The notes below the pieces were generated by a model, which was not told the DNA's origin, searched no databases, and was given only the letters and a program-made list of their open reading frames with translations. From Orbilia blumenaviensis (lineage: Eukaryota; Ascomycota; Orbiliomycetes; Orbiliales; Orbiliaceae), in the NCBI GenBank assembly GCA_036872755.1, contig JAVHNS010000010.1, positions 1,116,001 through 1,180,000 on the forward strand: 64,000 nt of DNA, written 5' to 3'. Of this stretch, positions 1 to 12,265 are shown in pieces; position 1 is the first letter of the stretch, and each line of letters opens with the position of its first letter. The position numbers and the translations under genes are program-made.

Positions 1-2698
1 TATGGAGAACGGGGCCGAATCACGCTACTGCAAGTGCTCAAGAGACGCGAGTATGAGTTGCGTCTGATCTATACCACCATCGACGATAACGTTTGTTCTG
101 GCAGCTGCCTCAACTGTCAGGGACAGCATGCATAGGAAAACTTAACTACTAGCTGCACTTCACCAACCGGCTCGAGTTCACCGGCTTGTTTTTTCAACTT
201 CAGCCCATCTCCAGGCTCCCAGCTTTCAAGGATAATGTTTGTGTCCCGTTGAATTATACCATGACCAATTCTACCCCATGGCAGTCATATGAGAAGCTGC
301 TTCATGACAATGAACGTCTCCTTTCACCACGCATACCGTGAGGCTGGCAGCCTCCCATCTCAGGCGAATCAGCGATGTCTCCGAGATTATGTGTGCACAG
401 CCAAGTCTGCATATGTCAATGACTATATGCACGGATCATGGTGAGGAACACACCATAGTAGTAAAGTAGTTGACGAACTCCGAGTCGTACCGTACTATTT
501 TTCGATGTTGTTATATTACACGAACGCGAAGATAGGCCAGGTTTGGGTACCTGACGGTTACTTTTATGCCCACGATCCGCAGCCGAACCTGCAGCGGATG
601 GGGTCGGGCGTTTATGGTATCTTCTTGGTACTACCACCTGCCGAACTGGCAGGGGTGAGGAAATTGCATGGGCCTCGAAGTTCTTCGCCCCTGCACAAGC
701 GCATACTATAAAATTGCAGCTTGCAACGTCAGAGGTATCGATCGAAGCAGTCTAGCTGACCGAATTCGTTATGCGGGAAGTATTGCCAGCAGTACAAAGA
801 GGCTAAGGCTCGAAAATTAGCGGAAATTACTGCTTTAGAGGCGTTATCGATAGACTAAACCCACAACATGATTGGACGATACCGACGGTTGAACGCGAAA
901 AACTTCGCCCGGTACTGGGGCCAGGGGGGTAATCCGTTGAAGGAAAATAACCAGACCGATTGGAGGAGGAGGGAGAGTCTATTTTTGCAGTTTGGAAAAT
1001 AAGACATGACCTCTTCTCCAGATATTTTTTTTCTTGTCTGTCCTCCTTCAACCTCGTTAGATCTCGTGAGCAATTGGCTATGGTCATACTCCGTACAACC
1101 GTTCGAATTCAATCGACAACTTTCTTGGGTTTCTTTCGAGGCAGACGACCAAAAGGCCTGCCAGGGAGTCCAGTCGGTTCGACATTCAACCCTCCAACGG
1201 TTTCACAATTCGGCCAGCCGTGCGTGCATCGGATCCGGCACCCTTCGATTGCTTGGCTGAGTTAACTCGACACAAACCTCACATCCTCTAGGAACGAGGA
1301 AGCACTTCGACGAGAAGCCCTACGAAACGGTTCCTTCGAAAGTCTGCACCCCTACATGTGCACTGACCAGATCCAGAGGCCTATCAATCTGACATTATTT
1401 GAGCAACCGTGGTAAGGTTGGGTTCCAGCTCGCCAATTGGCTCCCACCCTCGCTCAGATAGAAACAAGCATTGCCACACTGACCGGGCATCACGAACGGG
1501 CTGATGGCAGCAGGCAGGCGGAAGAGCCCTTAACCTTCTTTTTACACTCTTTTTCTACTATTTCCAACTAATTGTCACTCATTGTTCTTCTTTTCGCTCG
1601 TTTTCCGCCAGGAATTCTCCGTTTGGATCCGAAAGACTTCGAAACCTTCGAAACCTCGGATTTGAAACATCACGGGTCCCTAGTTGCCCGATACGCTCGT
1701 TATATACCATTGCAGCTAGTGTGAACACTCACACCTTCATACTTTATTACGCCCCGCGGAGTTTTTCTTCTAGATTTCTTCTATCTTGTTGTCTCTTCTT
1801 TCAGCTTCGTGCTTTAAAGCCTTACCAGTCAAGGGTATTCTAATCAAGAAAGGAAATTGCCAATTGCTCAGCATATATCTGGTTGTCTCGGGCTCCTGCA
1901 TACGAATCATTTCTTGGATCTGATCCCGACTGTAACTCGAGGTAAGCACACCCAGCTTTCTCTACTCCTTCCACGAATCGTGAGCCCCTCCTGGGAAGAA
2001 ATACTATTGCCTTTTTTGATCTTAGGTAGCTCACTTAAAAACATTTGTCATAGGTCCAGTCTTACAGAAGTGACAATTCTACCAGAAGAAAGGCGTTTAC
2101 CAACAATTCGTTCTATTCTACCCACCCTTTACTTCTCCTCCACCTTCTCGCCTCGGTCGGCACACTGCCTCTCTGGTTTGGAGGAGTATCTGATTAGCCT
2201 GGTTCCTTTTTTTTTTTTTTTTTTTTTCATACCACACACGAACTTGGGGGTGGGTTACCTGATTCGTGATGCCATCTCGAGGTAGCACAAAACAGAAAGC
2301 CTTTTCGACCCGTGCACACGCCGACCTCAAATTTGGCCTGAAGGAATAATCTTGAAGATCCGCTCTATATTCCGGAGGGAGGAAATTTGAAATTAGATTT
2401 ATTCTCCGGTCCGGTACACACTCATCACGCCGCCCAGTCCGACCCCTCTCTTCGTCTTTCTATTTCTCTTACCTATACACTCGTTTTAAGGAAAGGGAAA
2501 AGGTAATCTTTTTGGAGTGTGTGGGGAACGTTTGAAGGCTGAAAAATATCACCATCCTTTGGAACGTGGCAAAGAGATTGGAGCCTATAATATTTAGTTA
2601 CTTTTGCTTTTGGTTTTTCGGTCTGTTATCGACGGTTCTGGGCCATTCCTATATCAGGTGGCGGCGTTGGCCTGGTTTAAACGACTACCCTCGATCAA
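1..2698. other. Intergenic / leader region without a recognised gene
   Basis: No supported coding gene was found here; the open frames are short, overlap on both strands and lack recognisable motifs. From about 1530 the plus strand turns pyrimidine-rich, with an 18-nt T run near 2210-2227. This is the usual composition of a fungal promoter and 5' leader, and it suits the plus-strand gene that starts at 2699. Confidence 0.5.
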
Positions 2699-4489
2699 AT
2701 GGTGATCCCCCGCAATGCACCGTTTGCGGTTCGATATATTCGAGTCTTCTCCGCGATCGCTCTACTCCTCTCAATAGCAAGCACTGTACTGCTGTCCATG
2801 ATAGCAGTATATGCGTGGCTTGGTAGCTCACAACTACGGATACCGTTTGTAATCGCCGGGGTACTCAATATCGTATCAACAACCCTAATATTAATATTCT
2901 CGTTGTGGCAGTTTTCAGTTCTGGTGACGGTACTGTCAGGGGGGTTTCCGAGTTTTGTGATTGCAGTGTCGACTGGGGGTTTATGGAGTGTTAGCGTTTT
3001 ACAGTTCAAATGGCTGCCGGATACAGTTGTGGTTCGGGATACCCGTTGGATTCTGACGGCGGCTATTGCGGTCTGGGTTTTGAAGCTTGCACTGGAGGTT
3101 ATCTTTTGGACGCTATTGATTGCCTTACGATACCGACGTTCTACATTGCAAAAGGAAGAAGACATCCTAGACAGGCACATCGATGACCTCGAGGCTACGG
3201 AGACGAATGATACTTCCGCCCGTTCGGTAGCGAAGCCTGGAGATGTACAAGCGCCCCGACAGACGGTCCTTATCGCTCATGCTCAAAAGAACTGGTCGAG
3301 GCCGTTCACCAGGTCTGCGAGGGCGGCCAGTTTTGCTCGAAACAGTCCGATCCCACCAGAACGACCCCCTCGCTCACCGCCTCGTCTTTACCTGAGCAAT
3401 TTGGAACCATCCCCATTCGCTCATTCCTCTACTAGTCTTCCACTACCTACCTCGCCGTTTCTTAATCTCATAAATCGACCGAAGTCGAGGCCGCCGATAT
3501 CTCCAATCCCTGTAGCGGCTTCACCACTTTCAATCGCAGAACGAGAAGCTTCAAAAATGAATGCATTCGATGAATGGGATACTTCCGAGTTACCTATGCA
3601 AGATAGAATAGCATATTCTATTGCTGCTGCAGAGGCAACAAGTCCAGACCCTGGTGCTCCACCACACGCCCGCAACTCTCCGAATGGTGCTACGACTCGC
3701 AGTCGTAGAAGCTCTTCTATGCCCACACCACCCCGCACCCCGCCCCACCCACGCCCTCGAACGAGCAGTATGGGAAGCAACAATGGGGGCCCGTCAACAG
3801 CACACAGCCAAAGTCATATCGCTTCACCGACTCCGAGATCACCACCTCTTTCCTCGAGTCCGACAATCGGTCTAAGGCCCTTCCCGATCTCGATCTCCCC
3901 CCAAATAAAGGGAATAGGTATCAACATCCCTCTCTGCGACTCCCCGGATCGTGAACATAGCGTCCGTCTTGCGCCAAGCCCACTACAGAAAGCCCATTCT
4001 CTTCGTGAAGTCGAAACCCATAACCGCAACGATAGTGCAAGCAGTTCCGGAAGCGGATCCCGTAAAAGTAGTATGGACAACAATGCCCCCGATGAAGGAC
4101 CTGAAGAGAGAACAACAGCTTGGCAGACACGCTGGGCAGCTACATTGGAGCGTAAGGTCACGCCTCCGATGCCTGGATTCGAAATCAGCCCTGTTGAAAG
4201 CATGAGACGGATGCGTCGGGAACGGGAAGCACAAAGAAGCCGACAGCAACAGCATGCACAAACTACGAACCACGCTCAACCAGCACCAAACTCCAGCCTG
4301 CTAGGTTCCACGAGCTGGATCGCTGAGGCGAGCAGCTCTGATAGCAGTGAACTCGGAGCTGAGTCTGCGATACGATCGCGGAGATCATACGTCGCACCGG
4401 CTACACCAAACACTGGAGAGTTTCCGAGGAACATTATTTCTGAAATGATTGATGAGATCCAGGACGGGTTGATAAACAGGCGGTCATGA
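2699..4489 (+). CDS. Predicted four-helix membrane protein with long disordered Ser/Pro-rich tail
   Basis: Single-exon frame of 596 residues starting at an ATG. Residues about 12-150 contain four strongly hydrophobic segments (near 16-40, 46-72, 76-98 and 112-145). The loop between helices 3 and 4 carries a charged KWLPD...RDTRW stretch. The remaining roughly 440 residues are hydrophilic and low in complexity, with many SPP, RSPP and TPPRTPP motifs that would suit SH3 or WW binding or phosphorylation. A short more ordered end (NIISEMIDEIQDGL) closes the protein. I do not recognise the family. The topology resembles small fungal four-helix membrane proteins with a cytosolic tail, which is inference. 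No intron is needed, although a 5'-UTR intron in the long upstream leader is possible. Confidence is high that it is a gene and low on function. Confidence 0.75.
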   Translation: MVIPRNAPFAVRYIRVFSAIALLLSIASTVLLSMIAVYAWLGSSQLRIPFVIAGVLNIVSTTLILIFSLWQFSVLVTVLSGGFPSFVIAVSTGGLWSVSVLQFKWLPDTVVVRDTRWILTAAIAVWVLKLALEVIFWTLLIALRYRRSTLQKEEDILDRHIDDLEATETNDTSARSVAKPGDVQAPRQTVLIAHAQKNWSRPFTRSARAASFARNSPIPPERPPRSPPRLYLSNLEPSPFAHSSTSLPLPTSPFLNLINRPKSRPPISPIPVAASPLSIAEREASKMNAFDEWDTSELPMQDRIAYSIAAAEATSPDPGAPPHARNSPNGATTRSRRSSSMPTPPRTPPHPRPRTSSMGSNNGGPSTAHSQSHIASPTPRSPPLSSSPTIGLRPFPISISPQIKGIGINIPLCDSPDREHSVRLAPSPLQKAHSLREVETHNRNDSASSSGSGSRKSSMDNNAPDEGPEERTTAWQTRWAATLERKVTPPMPGFEISPVESMRRMRREREAQRSRQQQHAQTTNHAQPAPNSSLLGSTSWIAEASSSDSSELGAESAIRSRRSYVAPATPNTGEFPRNIISEMIDEIQDGLINRRS

Positions 4490-5778
4490 ACAGGTTATTT
4501 GGTGGAGGGTGACGTCTTTCCTTGATTATATCTACTTCGTACAGATTGAATGAGGGCGATTTTTTCTTTAACGACGCTTGATACGGGCTACAACCATCTA
4601 CGAACATACACGCAATACACGCCGGGAATGTCCTTAAATAGGACCTCTCTTGACGATTTTCTTTCTTCCTCTCCTTACCTCTCTTATCTTATATATTGCC
4701 ATCGTTTACTTTTTCTTGACACTTCTTTCATTTAACCTGGAGTCATTTCTTATCATTTTCATTTTTCACCATTTTCCTTTGTACGATAAACTGCCGGGCC
4801 TTTTGGTTTTTTTTTTATGGAGTAAAACCCGAGGGCGATATTACTTTCCGGATATCAAGTTAATGTTTTTTCTACCCTCTTCTTTTCCTTTTCTTTTCCT
4901 TATCCATTACCATTTCCTTTTGCGACATTTGGCATCTCCTATTTCCTTACTTACCCCTCTTAAAAAACTCTCACATTATTCTGTTTATTTTCCTACAACC
5001 TATTGGAATTCACCGGATCCTCCCTAACCTCACCCTTTTATTTCACTTCTTTGTATTATATATCTTCCATTTTATACCTTTTTATATCGGGGTCACACGA
5101 GGAGGCTATGCAGGGTGATGGCTGCTACCTTTTTTTTTGTCTTTTTTTTATTTCCTTTTGGTGGTCCCGGGCCGGGTTGGATGTGTGTGTGTATGCAGAA
5201 GAAGAGTTTGCTTATACTGACTCAGTTAGCTTTAAAAAAATATATATATGTGAAATCTATAGCGTTTGGAGAACGCCAAAAAAATAGAAAAAAGCATGAG
5301 AATTTGAGCGTCTATCATCCTGCCTTTATAACCAGAATCTATATATAAGTTGAGATAGTAGGTTAGAGTGATATCAATAGGAATGGCGTTCTTTGATGAT
5401 CATGACGTCGACCGCCCTTTCCCAAGGACAAACAGAGCCTTTTTTGATTCTGTTGGTTTTCGAAGTGTAGTGCCACGCAGAGTGCACATGGGGGGGCAGC
5501 TCGAACACGCATAATCATCATCCTCACGAGGGCCCTAAGCTTAAGCCTTCAAGTGCTTGCTAAACACAAAACAAAAAAAAGTTGCTACTCTGGTCCCCTT
5601 AATTCCGCATACGTATGTCCATATATTCCTTGAGAAGAGGGGAGGCTTTGTGCTGACGAAACCTTTTCTTTTTTTTTGTTTCTTTTTTATTTCTTTTATT
5701 TCTTTCTTTTCCTGTCTTTCTGTTACTAAAGGTATCGGCGTGCTAAATTTTCTTTTCTTTTAAATTTTCTTTTCTTTT

Positions 5779-5813
<35 letters not shown>

Positions 5814-6481
5814 CGTTTTTCCCGAACAGAAGTTAGAATCCTATTGGTCAGATACGGGTTTGCACAGTGCCAGGCAGCGATTGCCCATGGTTGGTTATTT
5901 GAAGAGGAAAATTGAAAAAAAAAAAAAAAACGAACTCAAATGAGGAAAAAAGGAAAAAAGAAAGACTGTGGAAAATTACAGAAAAGAATTACCATTAATT
6001 CTATTTTTTCCCTTTTTTTTTTTTTTTTTTTTTTTTTTTCACACCCCACGAAAAAGAAGTATTTGCTTGCTAATATAAGCTCCCTCTACACCCCCCTCGA
6101 ACTCGAGGTCGAGTTCTTGCTGTATTTTTTTGTTCCTTTGCTTTGATCTTTCTTCTCGAGGTTCTCGACGGTTTTGGTAGCTGGATGGCTTCTTTTTTTT
6201 CCCAACACAGATTCGTGTTTCCCTAATGCCTTATATGTGTATACACTTCTGACGGCATTCTCTTGTCCTCTTCTATGCTGGGCCTCTATTATTCTTATTC
6301 ACATTTTCCAGTATTCCTTCCCTAAAGCTCTGACCCTCCGCTATATAGCTCCAAAAAAAAAAAAAAAAAAAAAAAAACTAGCTATCAACGACTAGACTAT
6401 CTCCGCACAAACTCCCACAATTTCCCAGCCATTTCATCCATCTCATCGGCAACTTTGGACCCCAAACCCCGGTCTCTCCCA
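4490..6481. other. Pyrimidine-rich intergenic/leader region with long poly-T tracts
   Basis: No gene is recognised. The plus strand is dominated by C and T and contains T runs of 32 nt (5782-5813) and 27 nt (6013-6039). An imperfect duplicated T/C segment lies at 5743-5780. The composition fits 3' sequence of the upstream gene followed by the promoter and leader of the AT-hook gene. Confidence 0.5.
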
Positions 6482-6555
6482 GTTTTGTGTCACCAAAAAA
6501 GACACGCAGTCAACACAAACCAACGTCCTCTTCAACACAAAAAAAGAAATCGGAG

Positions 6556-7995
6556 ATGATGATGGAGGTCCACGCTCCGCTGCCTTCGATTCCGAGCCGG
6601 ACATTCTCCCCGTCTCCTATGCACTCTATCCCCTCACCACGGTTCACACCGATAGCGATAGCTCCCAGACCATCGTGTACTATGCCTTCAGCTCCTCTTC
6701 CATCAATAACTGCCTCTATAAATACAACAGCTACAACAGCTACAACATCAACAACAGCAGCAGCAATGAACCTCCCAGCGATAACTCCACTCCCAATCCA
6801 AACCCCAACCCGTGAACTATGGACCGACGCTGAGAAATATGATCTATTATGGTCCATAATCCTCTCCACGGGACTAACCGCAAACACGATCCCATGGCAT
6901 AAAATCCCACTTCCCAAAAACCACTCCCTGCCTTCGGCGCAGGTGGTTATTCAGGATATAGCATTTGGAAAACACCATATAACCCACCCGACTTTTACGC
7001 CGTCGAATAAAGCTGGGGTTATTATGGTTGCTAGTAGGGATATGCAGTATAGAAGGGTAGAGCCTGTGGTTAGGGGCAGTAGTAAAAAGAGGAAGTTGGA
7101 TGTTAGGGGTGATGATGATGATTTAGAAGCGAGGGTAGTGGAAGGAACAGAAGAAGTAGTAGAAGAGATAGTGAAGGTAGAGAAAATCGAGGAAGAAGAG
7201 AAAGGAATCATGATCTCGAAGGACCTCGAAGATACCCACCCTTCCTCTTCTTCTCAACATTCCTCGCCCCCAAGCTCCCCTATCTCAAATCCAGACCAAC
7301 AACCAATTGGTATCACCAATATTGAAACCACCGCGACCACTAACACATCAAAACCCGCAAAAACTCCAAAATCAACCTCTCGCAGGAATAAATCCTCCTC
7401 CCCACCGATCAACCTCGACTTATCAAACCCCCGTATAACGTCCTATCTAAAATCCTCAGGGTACATGAACGAAGACGGCACACCCGTCAAAAAGAGACGG
7501 GGAAGGCCAACAAAGGACCCCTTCGGACTCAGTGTTACTCTCAAAAAACAGTTGATGAGGATGGATCCTAATGCACCGCCCATGAAAAAGCGAGGAAGGC
7601 CTAGGAAGAGGTTCTTGGATATCGATGGTTATAATAGTAGTAGTGGGGGTGGTAGTGGTAGGAATGTAGGTGACGATGAGAGTATGAGGCTGGCTATTGA
7701 AAAGATGGGAGATGAGCTAGTTGAAGAACTATTGGGTGCCGGGAGAGCTCTAAGAGACACTGAAGATGACGATTATAGCGACGGCTATGACGGGGAAGCT
7801 GCAGAAGGATGGGAAGGCGAAGACACCGAAGACGACGAAGAAGAAGGAAATATTATGGAGAAAGACGCCGACGAAAATAAACCGGATATCATGATCGTCG
7901 ATAAAAAGCCCGAAGGCGTAACGACAACAGAGAAAATGGCGGTGGGCAATCTTGTTGAGAAACCAAGGAATGAGGCGGTTTGGTCTCGCTCTTAG
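6556..7995 (+). CDS. SANT/Myb-like and AT-hook nuclear protein
   Basis: The frame is open from 6483, but its first ATG is at 6556, giving 479 residues. A bare GTG at 6487 is unlikely to initiate in a fungus. Residues about 87-134 (WTDAEKYDLLWSII...IPWHKIPLP) match the pattern of fungal SANT/Myb-like DNA-binding domains: Trp at the start, an LL helix, then an nW..i.LP turn. Two AT-hooks follow, KKRRGRPTKD near 312-322 and KKRGRPRKR near 343-353; each would bind the minor groove of AT-rich DNA. A KKRK nuclear signal precedes an acidic patch, and the C-terminus is very acidic. Expected role: nuclear chromatin or transcription factor. A strong 3' splice site (ctctcccag, ending 6482) lies just upstream, so an additional 5' exon may exist. 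The individual gene is not recognised. Confidence 0.7.
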   Translation: MMMEVHAPLPSIPSRTFSPSPMHSIPSPRFTPIAIAPRPSCTMPSAPLPSITASINTTATTATTSTTAAAMNLPAITPLPIQTPTRELWTDAEKYDLLWSIILSTGLTANTIPWHKIPLPKNHSLPSAQVVIQDIAFGKHHITHPTFTPSNKAGVIMVASRDMQYRRVEPVVRGSSKKRKLDVRGDDDDLEARVVEGTEEVVEEIVKVEKIEEEEKGIMISKDLEDTHPSSSSQHSSPPSSPISNPDQQPIGITNIETTATTNTSKPAKTPKSTSRRNKSSSPPINLDLSNPRITSYLKSSGYMNEDGTPVKKRRGRPTKDPFGLSVTLKKQLMRMDPNAPPMKKRGRPRKRFLDIDGYNSSSGGGSGRNVGDDESMRLAIEKMGDELVEELLGAGRALRDTEDDDYSDGYDGEAAEGWEGEDTEDDEEEGNIMEKDADENKPDIMIVDKKPEGVTTTEKMAVGNLVEKPRNEAVWSRS

Positions 7996-10900
7996 AACGA
8001 GCCCTCTCTACCTTTTATTCACACTTATATCAAGCATATTTCGTATTGTTTTTTTTTTTTTGTTTTGATCTTGTCTTGCATTTCAGGATACCTCAAAGCT
8101 CAATAGATAGATATAGATAGGCATTAATGGCGTTACGGGGGGTAAAAAAAAAATTAATTACACGATTGGTTTTTCACATTCGATTTCTTAACTATCTTGT
8201 AACATAATCAAGTAAATTCCGGAATTTTGATGCATCGAGCATTCACGGCTAGAACTGGTCTCGTAAACCAGCCTCAACGAAGCAGAACACTTCGTTAGAA
8301 CTAGAACCAGAACCCTGCGGCTGCGCAGCTGATCACGATGCAAAACTTCGACTTAAAAGATGACATGTGCATGCTGCAGAGCCCACATAATAATTAATTA
8401 TAAGAATAATAATACTAGGTAATGATACGTATGAAATTACATATAAATAGTTATACACCCCATCAACTCCAAAAACCCAAACCTATAGCTACAATATCTA
8501 TAGATCTTCCATACTTCTATACCCAACTCCTCTATCAACCGATAGCTATAGATAGGATATATAGATAAGAAATCCATTCAATACTACAATTGACTTTTAC
8601 TTTATACGCAAACACTTTTCTTTAGCGGACGAGCCATAAAGAAAAAAAAAAAGTAGAACGAAGAAAGAATATAAAAAAGAAGAAAGAAGCGGTCCAGCGG
8701 CATACTAAAGTTTAAAAGGGGCTTAAGCAAACAAATGCTCATTAAAAAGCAATTTTTTAGAAACGCTTCGATATATCGAAAGTGTGCTTTTTATGTTCAA
8801 ACAACTGGGAAGAAAAGGTTAATATAAGAGGGTAAGCCAAATCTGTCTAGTCTAGATCTATCGATCACTTTTGACTAAACTGGCTGACTTTGTGCGCTGC
8901 ATGTTCGGTCTCTCTCCCACCTTTTCACCCCTCACTCCAGGGTTCGAACGGGGGTATAATATGTGCAAGAAAGGTGTACGGGAAGGTGTACTTAAGTAAA
9001 TGCATATTTGAAAAATAAAAAATAAAAAAGCAATAAGTAATAGAATGAAATAATAAAATATAATAAGTAAAATTTTGTAAAATAAAGAAGTTAAATAAAA
9101 GGGTTGTTCTTCTCCCCTCCACCCCCCTCAAACCAACCACCTCCAAATATATAAAGTAAATATGTAAAACAGAAAATAATAACCACCTCATCCCCAAAAG
9201 CGACAAACAACCGACCACCCCGGCAAGGAGAAAAGAAAGAAATGGATAATAAAATTAGAAATACACCTTCCCAGTATGTGATCTGATCTGTACATATGAT
9301 AGCGCTGTTGAAAGGATGGAAACGGGGGGTATGAGAGAGAGATAAACACGCTAGAAGGAGAAAAAGTATCTATATATGTAACGATATCGCGCCATTGGAG
9401 AAACAATGCAATCTGAGAACGAAAAAAAGGACTCCACGGAAGCAAAAAACCCAAGCAGACCGCCGGAGAAAGGAAACGAGAGGGAAGCACAAGATGGAAC
9501 ATACAGAGATATTGACAAGAAAGGTATTGTGAGATGAGGGGAATAGGAAAGGAGAGATGAAGAATAAGTGTATGGAAATAAAAGGGGAGAAAATAGAAAT
9601 TAAAAAGAAGGATCCGAGGAGAACAAAAGTGGCGAGATTTTTTTTTTGGATAGTAGAGGTTCGTCAATGTTGACGGTCATGAGTCGAGAGGTTTTCCTCG
9701 AATAGAAAATGAGTAGAGTTGAGAGTCCCATGTGTTCCGATTTCTTGGAGATACAGGGTGTGGCAGGGCGATCACTGATTCCTCAGGACGGGTCCCTGCG
9801 AGTATGGAGGCGGGATCGAAGTTTCCTTCTTTCTTGTCGCTATCGCGTATGTTTTTTTGGTATTTTATTGGTTTGTGCTCGTTCCCCGGCTAGGGTTGAG
9901 AGAGGAGATGTCATCTTTGCAGCGAATCATATTGCAAGGTTTTTGCAAGTAGTAGAGAGAGAGATTGGAAATGTAGAGTCGTTTCGTCAAAATCGACGTC
10001 TCCCTTCTCAGGGTCTTCGTCTTTTCCTCCCATAAGGTTGTGTTTCATTGTTTCATTGTTTTTTTTGGCTTTGGTTTTGGCGGGCTCTTTGCCTATTTAA
10101 ATCGGCGGTAGATATCGTTCGGCTTGATTCAAGCGCGTATATAAGAATCGATGACAGGGAAAAACTCGACCGTTTGCGGATATAAATGTGGAGAGAAAAA
10201 ACTTTGAACTTTCAAGTTCACCGTATGCGTGCTGTTTGTTGCATTTTTTGTCGGGTTTTTTCTTCTGTATAAAGTCTCGTCGAAACACCTCCTAATAAAA
10301 ACATCAAACCTCAGAGCAAATTGAAATAAGATAAAATAAAATAGAAAACGCCATTTGTAACCAAAAAAAAAAAAAGAAGAAAACGAGAAAACGAGAAGAG
10401 AGAAGCCCATCAACCCTCCAAAATGTCCCATAATGTAAAACAAGATCACCAAAAAAATCCCATCCAATCTATTATCAGAATATGAAAAAAGGCTCCTCCC
10501 CTTCCCATAAAAGTAAATGCGAACCAGAAGAAAGCAGACAAAACGGCACGCAAGAAAGTTCAATCAATGTGTTTTTTTTCACCCAGATAAAAAAAGGCGG
10601 TCATCTTTTCCTTGTCACTCTCATCGATTGGCACCCCATTGATCACCTAATGTCACTCAGGTTCTTCATGTTCGGTCTCAAAAGAATCATCAAGCACGTC
10701 AGCAGTATGTCAGATCACCCACACAGAGGGATGAGTAGAGAGTAGCAGCAGCAGGAGAGTAAACAGGTTAGCAAGTCGGGTCAAAGTCAAATCACAGAAA
10801 GCACCCGGATCAATCAGCAGTCAATTTCAGTCAAAGGTCATCAAAAACGCGAACGCCAATATTCCCAAAGAGATGAATCAATCAATAAGAAAAAAAAAGT

Positions 10901-12265
10901 CAAGAGATTCAAGAATTCCCAAAAGAGTCACCCAAAAGCAAGTCAGGAGAGGCACAAGGATTTGTCAAGAAAAAAATTCGCAGCCTCGATCCCTGATTTG
11001 TTGGGGTATCTTTAGTAAATCTTGTCTCTTATACATTTCGTTTGGTTCTGGTTATTCCTTATTTATACATGATGTTTCCCAGACTTGAAACCCTCCGAAT
11101 CGGAGAAAAGAAAGGCCACCAAAGTGGTGACTCATATCAAGCCTGAGGATACAGAATAGAAGTATAATGTAATAAAAAAGAAATATAAAAAAAGTTCTTG
11201 AAAGAAGTTTGCCGGCCAAAAGGAAAAAGGAACAGAAGGAAGCTGCCAAAAAGCATCTATTTTTTTCCGCCCGAAGAGTAGGAAAAATAGGAAAGAAGTT
11301 TTGGTTTTGAAAAGAAAGATAAAGGAGATGTGTGGAATTGGAAAACAAGGACTGTGGATAGTAAGAGTAAGGAAATAGTAAATCTGAGTAAAGAGAGTGT
11401 GTTTAACCCTTGGTCATTCGAAGACAAGAAGAACTCCCGTGGTCAGAGGTGCAGAAAAAGAAAGCCGTCATGAGACTCGTTTGTTTCCAAGTGAGCTTCA
11501 CAGCGGTCAAGCGCGAGATAAAGAAATACTCGCCATTGTTGTTTCTTCTTCCTTTGCTGTACATCTGCCTTTGCCGGTGAGTATTTCTTTCCCCAAAACA
11601 ACCAAACAAGTTTTGGATCCAAAAAAAGTTGTCAGCTTTTTCAAGTTTTTTTTGTACATATACCCAATCAACTCGGCCTTCGGCAACTCTTATTCAGAAA
11701 AGAGAAGGACGAAGAAGAAAGGATATCTCCCGCCGATCTGGTATTCAGCCATTGAATCGGGGGCAATTTGTGGATTTCAGTGTTAACAAAAAGCATCGCA
11801 AGAAAAAACTTAACCCCCAAAGAAGAAATAAAAGCCGTTAACACCGAACCACCCAGAAAGAGGAAAACATGATACAAAAAGGAAAAGAGGAGCGTGGTTG
11901 AGTGTGTTGTTGATATATCGCTAAAAAAATTGACCCGTGATAAAAAAGAAAAGGGAAAAAAAGAGATAGAGAAAAGTGTGGTGAGTTAAAAGTTGTAGAT
12001 GGTAGTTTGTACGTTCGCTGCTGTGAGGGTATCCGCTGAAGTAGTAGACCGAAGGGTAGAGGGAGAGAAACAAGAGTTTGTATAGTCGTTATTAAGGAGA
12101 AAGGGGTATGTATATATAACTCGATAGAAGCTCGACTTTTCAGTTCTGAGAAAGAGTCGTAAATCCAATTGTCCAAGGGTATCTCTGAACCGGGCATCTG
12201 TTAGAATGGGGGGAACTTCCATTGCCCCTCTCCGAAACACTTGACTGTTGTTTCTCCGAGGCAAT
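7996..12265. other. 4.3 kb gene-free region, purine-rich on plus strand
   Basis: This lies between two convergent genes. No frame carries a recognisable domain. From about 8640 to 12000 the plus strand is strikingly A/G-rich (the minus strand is C/T-rich), with many A runs. It probably contains the 3' UTRs of both neighbours. It could also hold non-coding transcripts, but nothing in the sequence proves one. Confidence 0.45.

Noticed and set aside
6487..6489. GTG as start of the AT-hook protein
   Set aside because: Non-ATG initiation is rare in fungi; first ATG at 6556 or an upstream exon is more likely.
8930..8965. Possible tRNA B-box (GGGTTCGAACGGG)
   Set aside because: Does not fit the B-box ending and no cloverleaf or A-box can be drawn around it.
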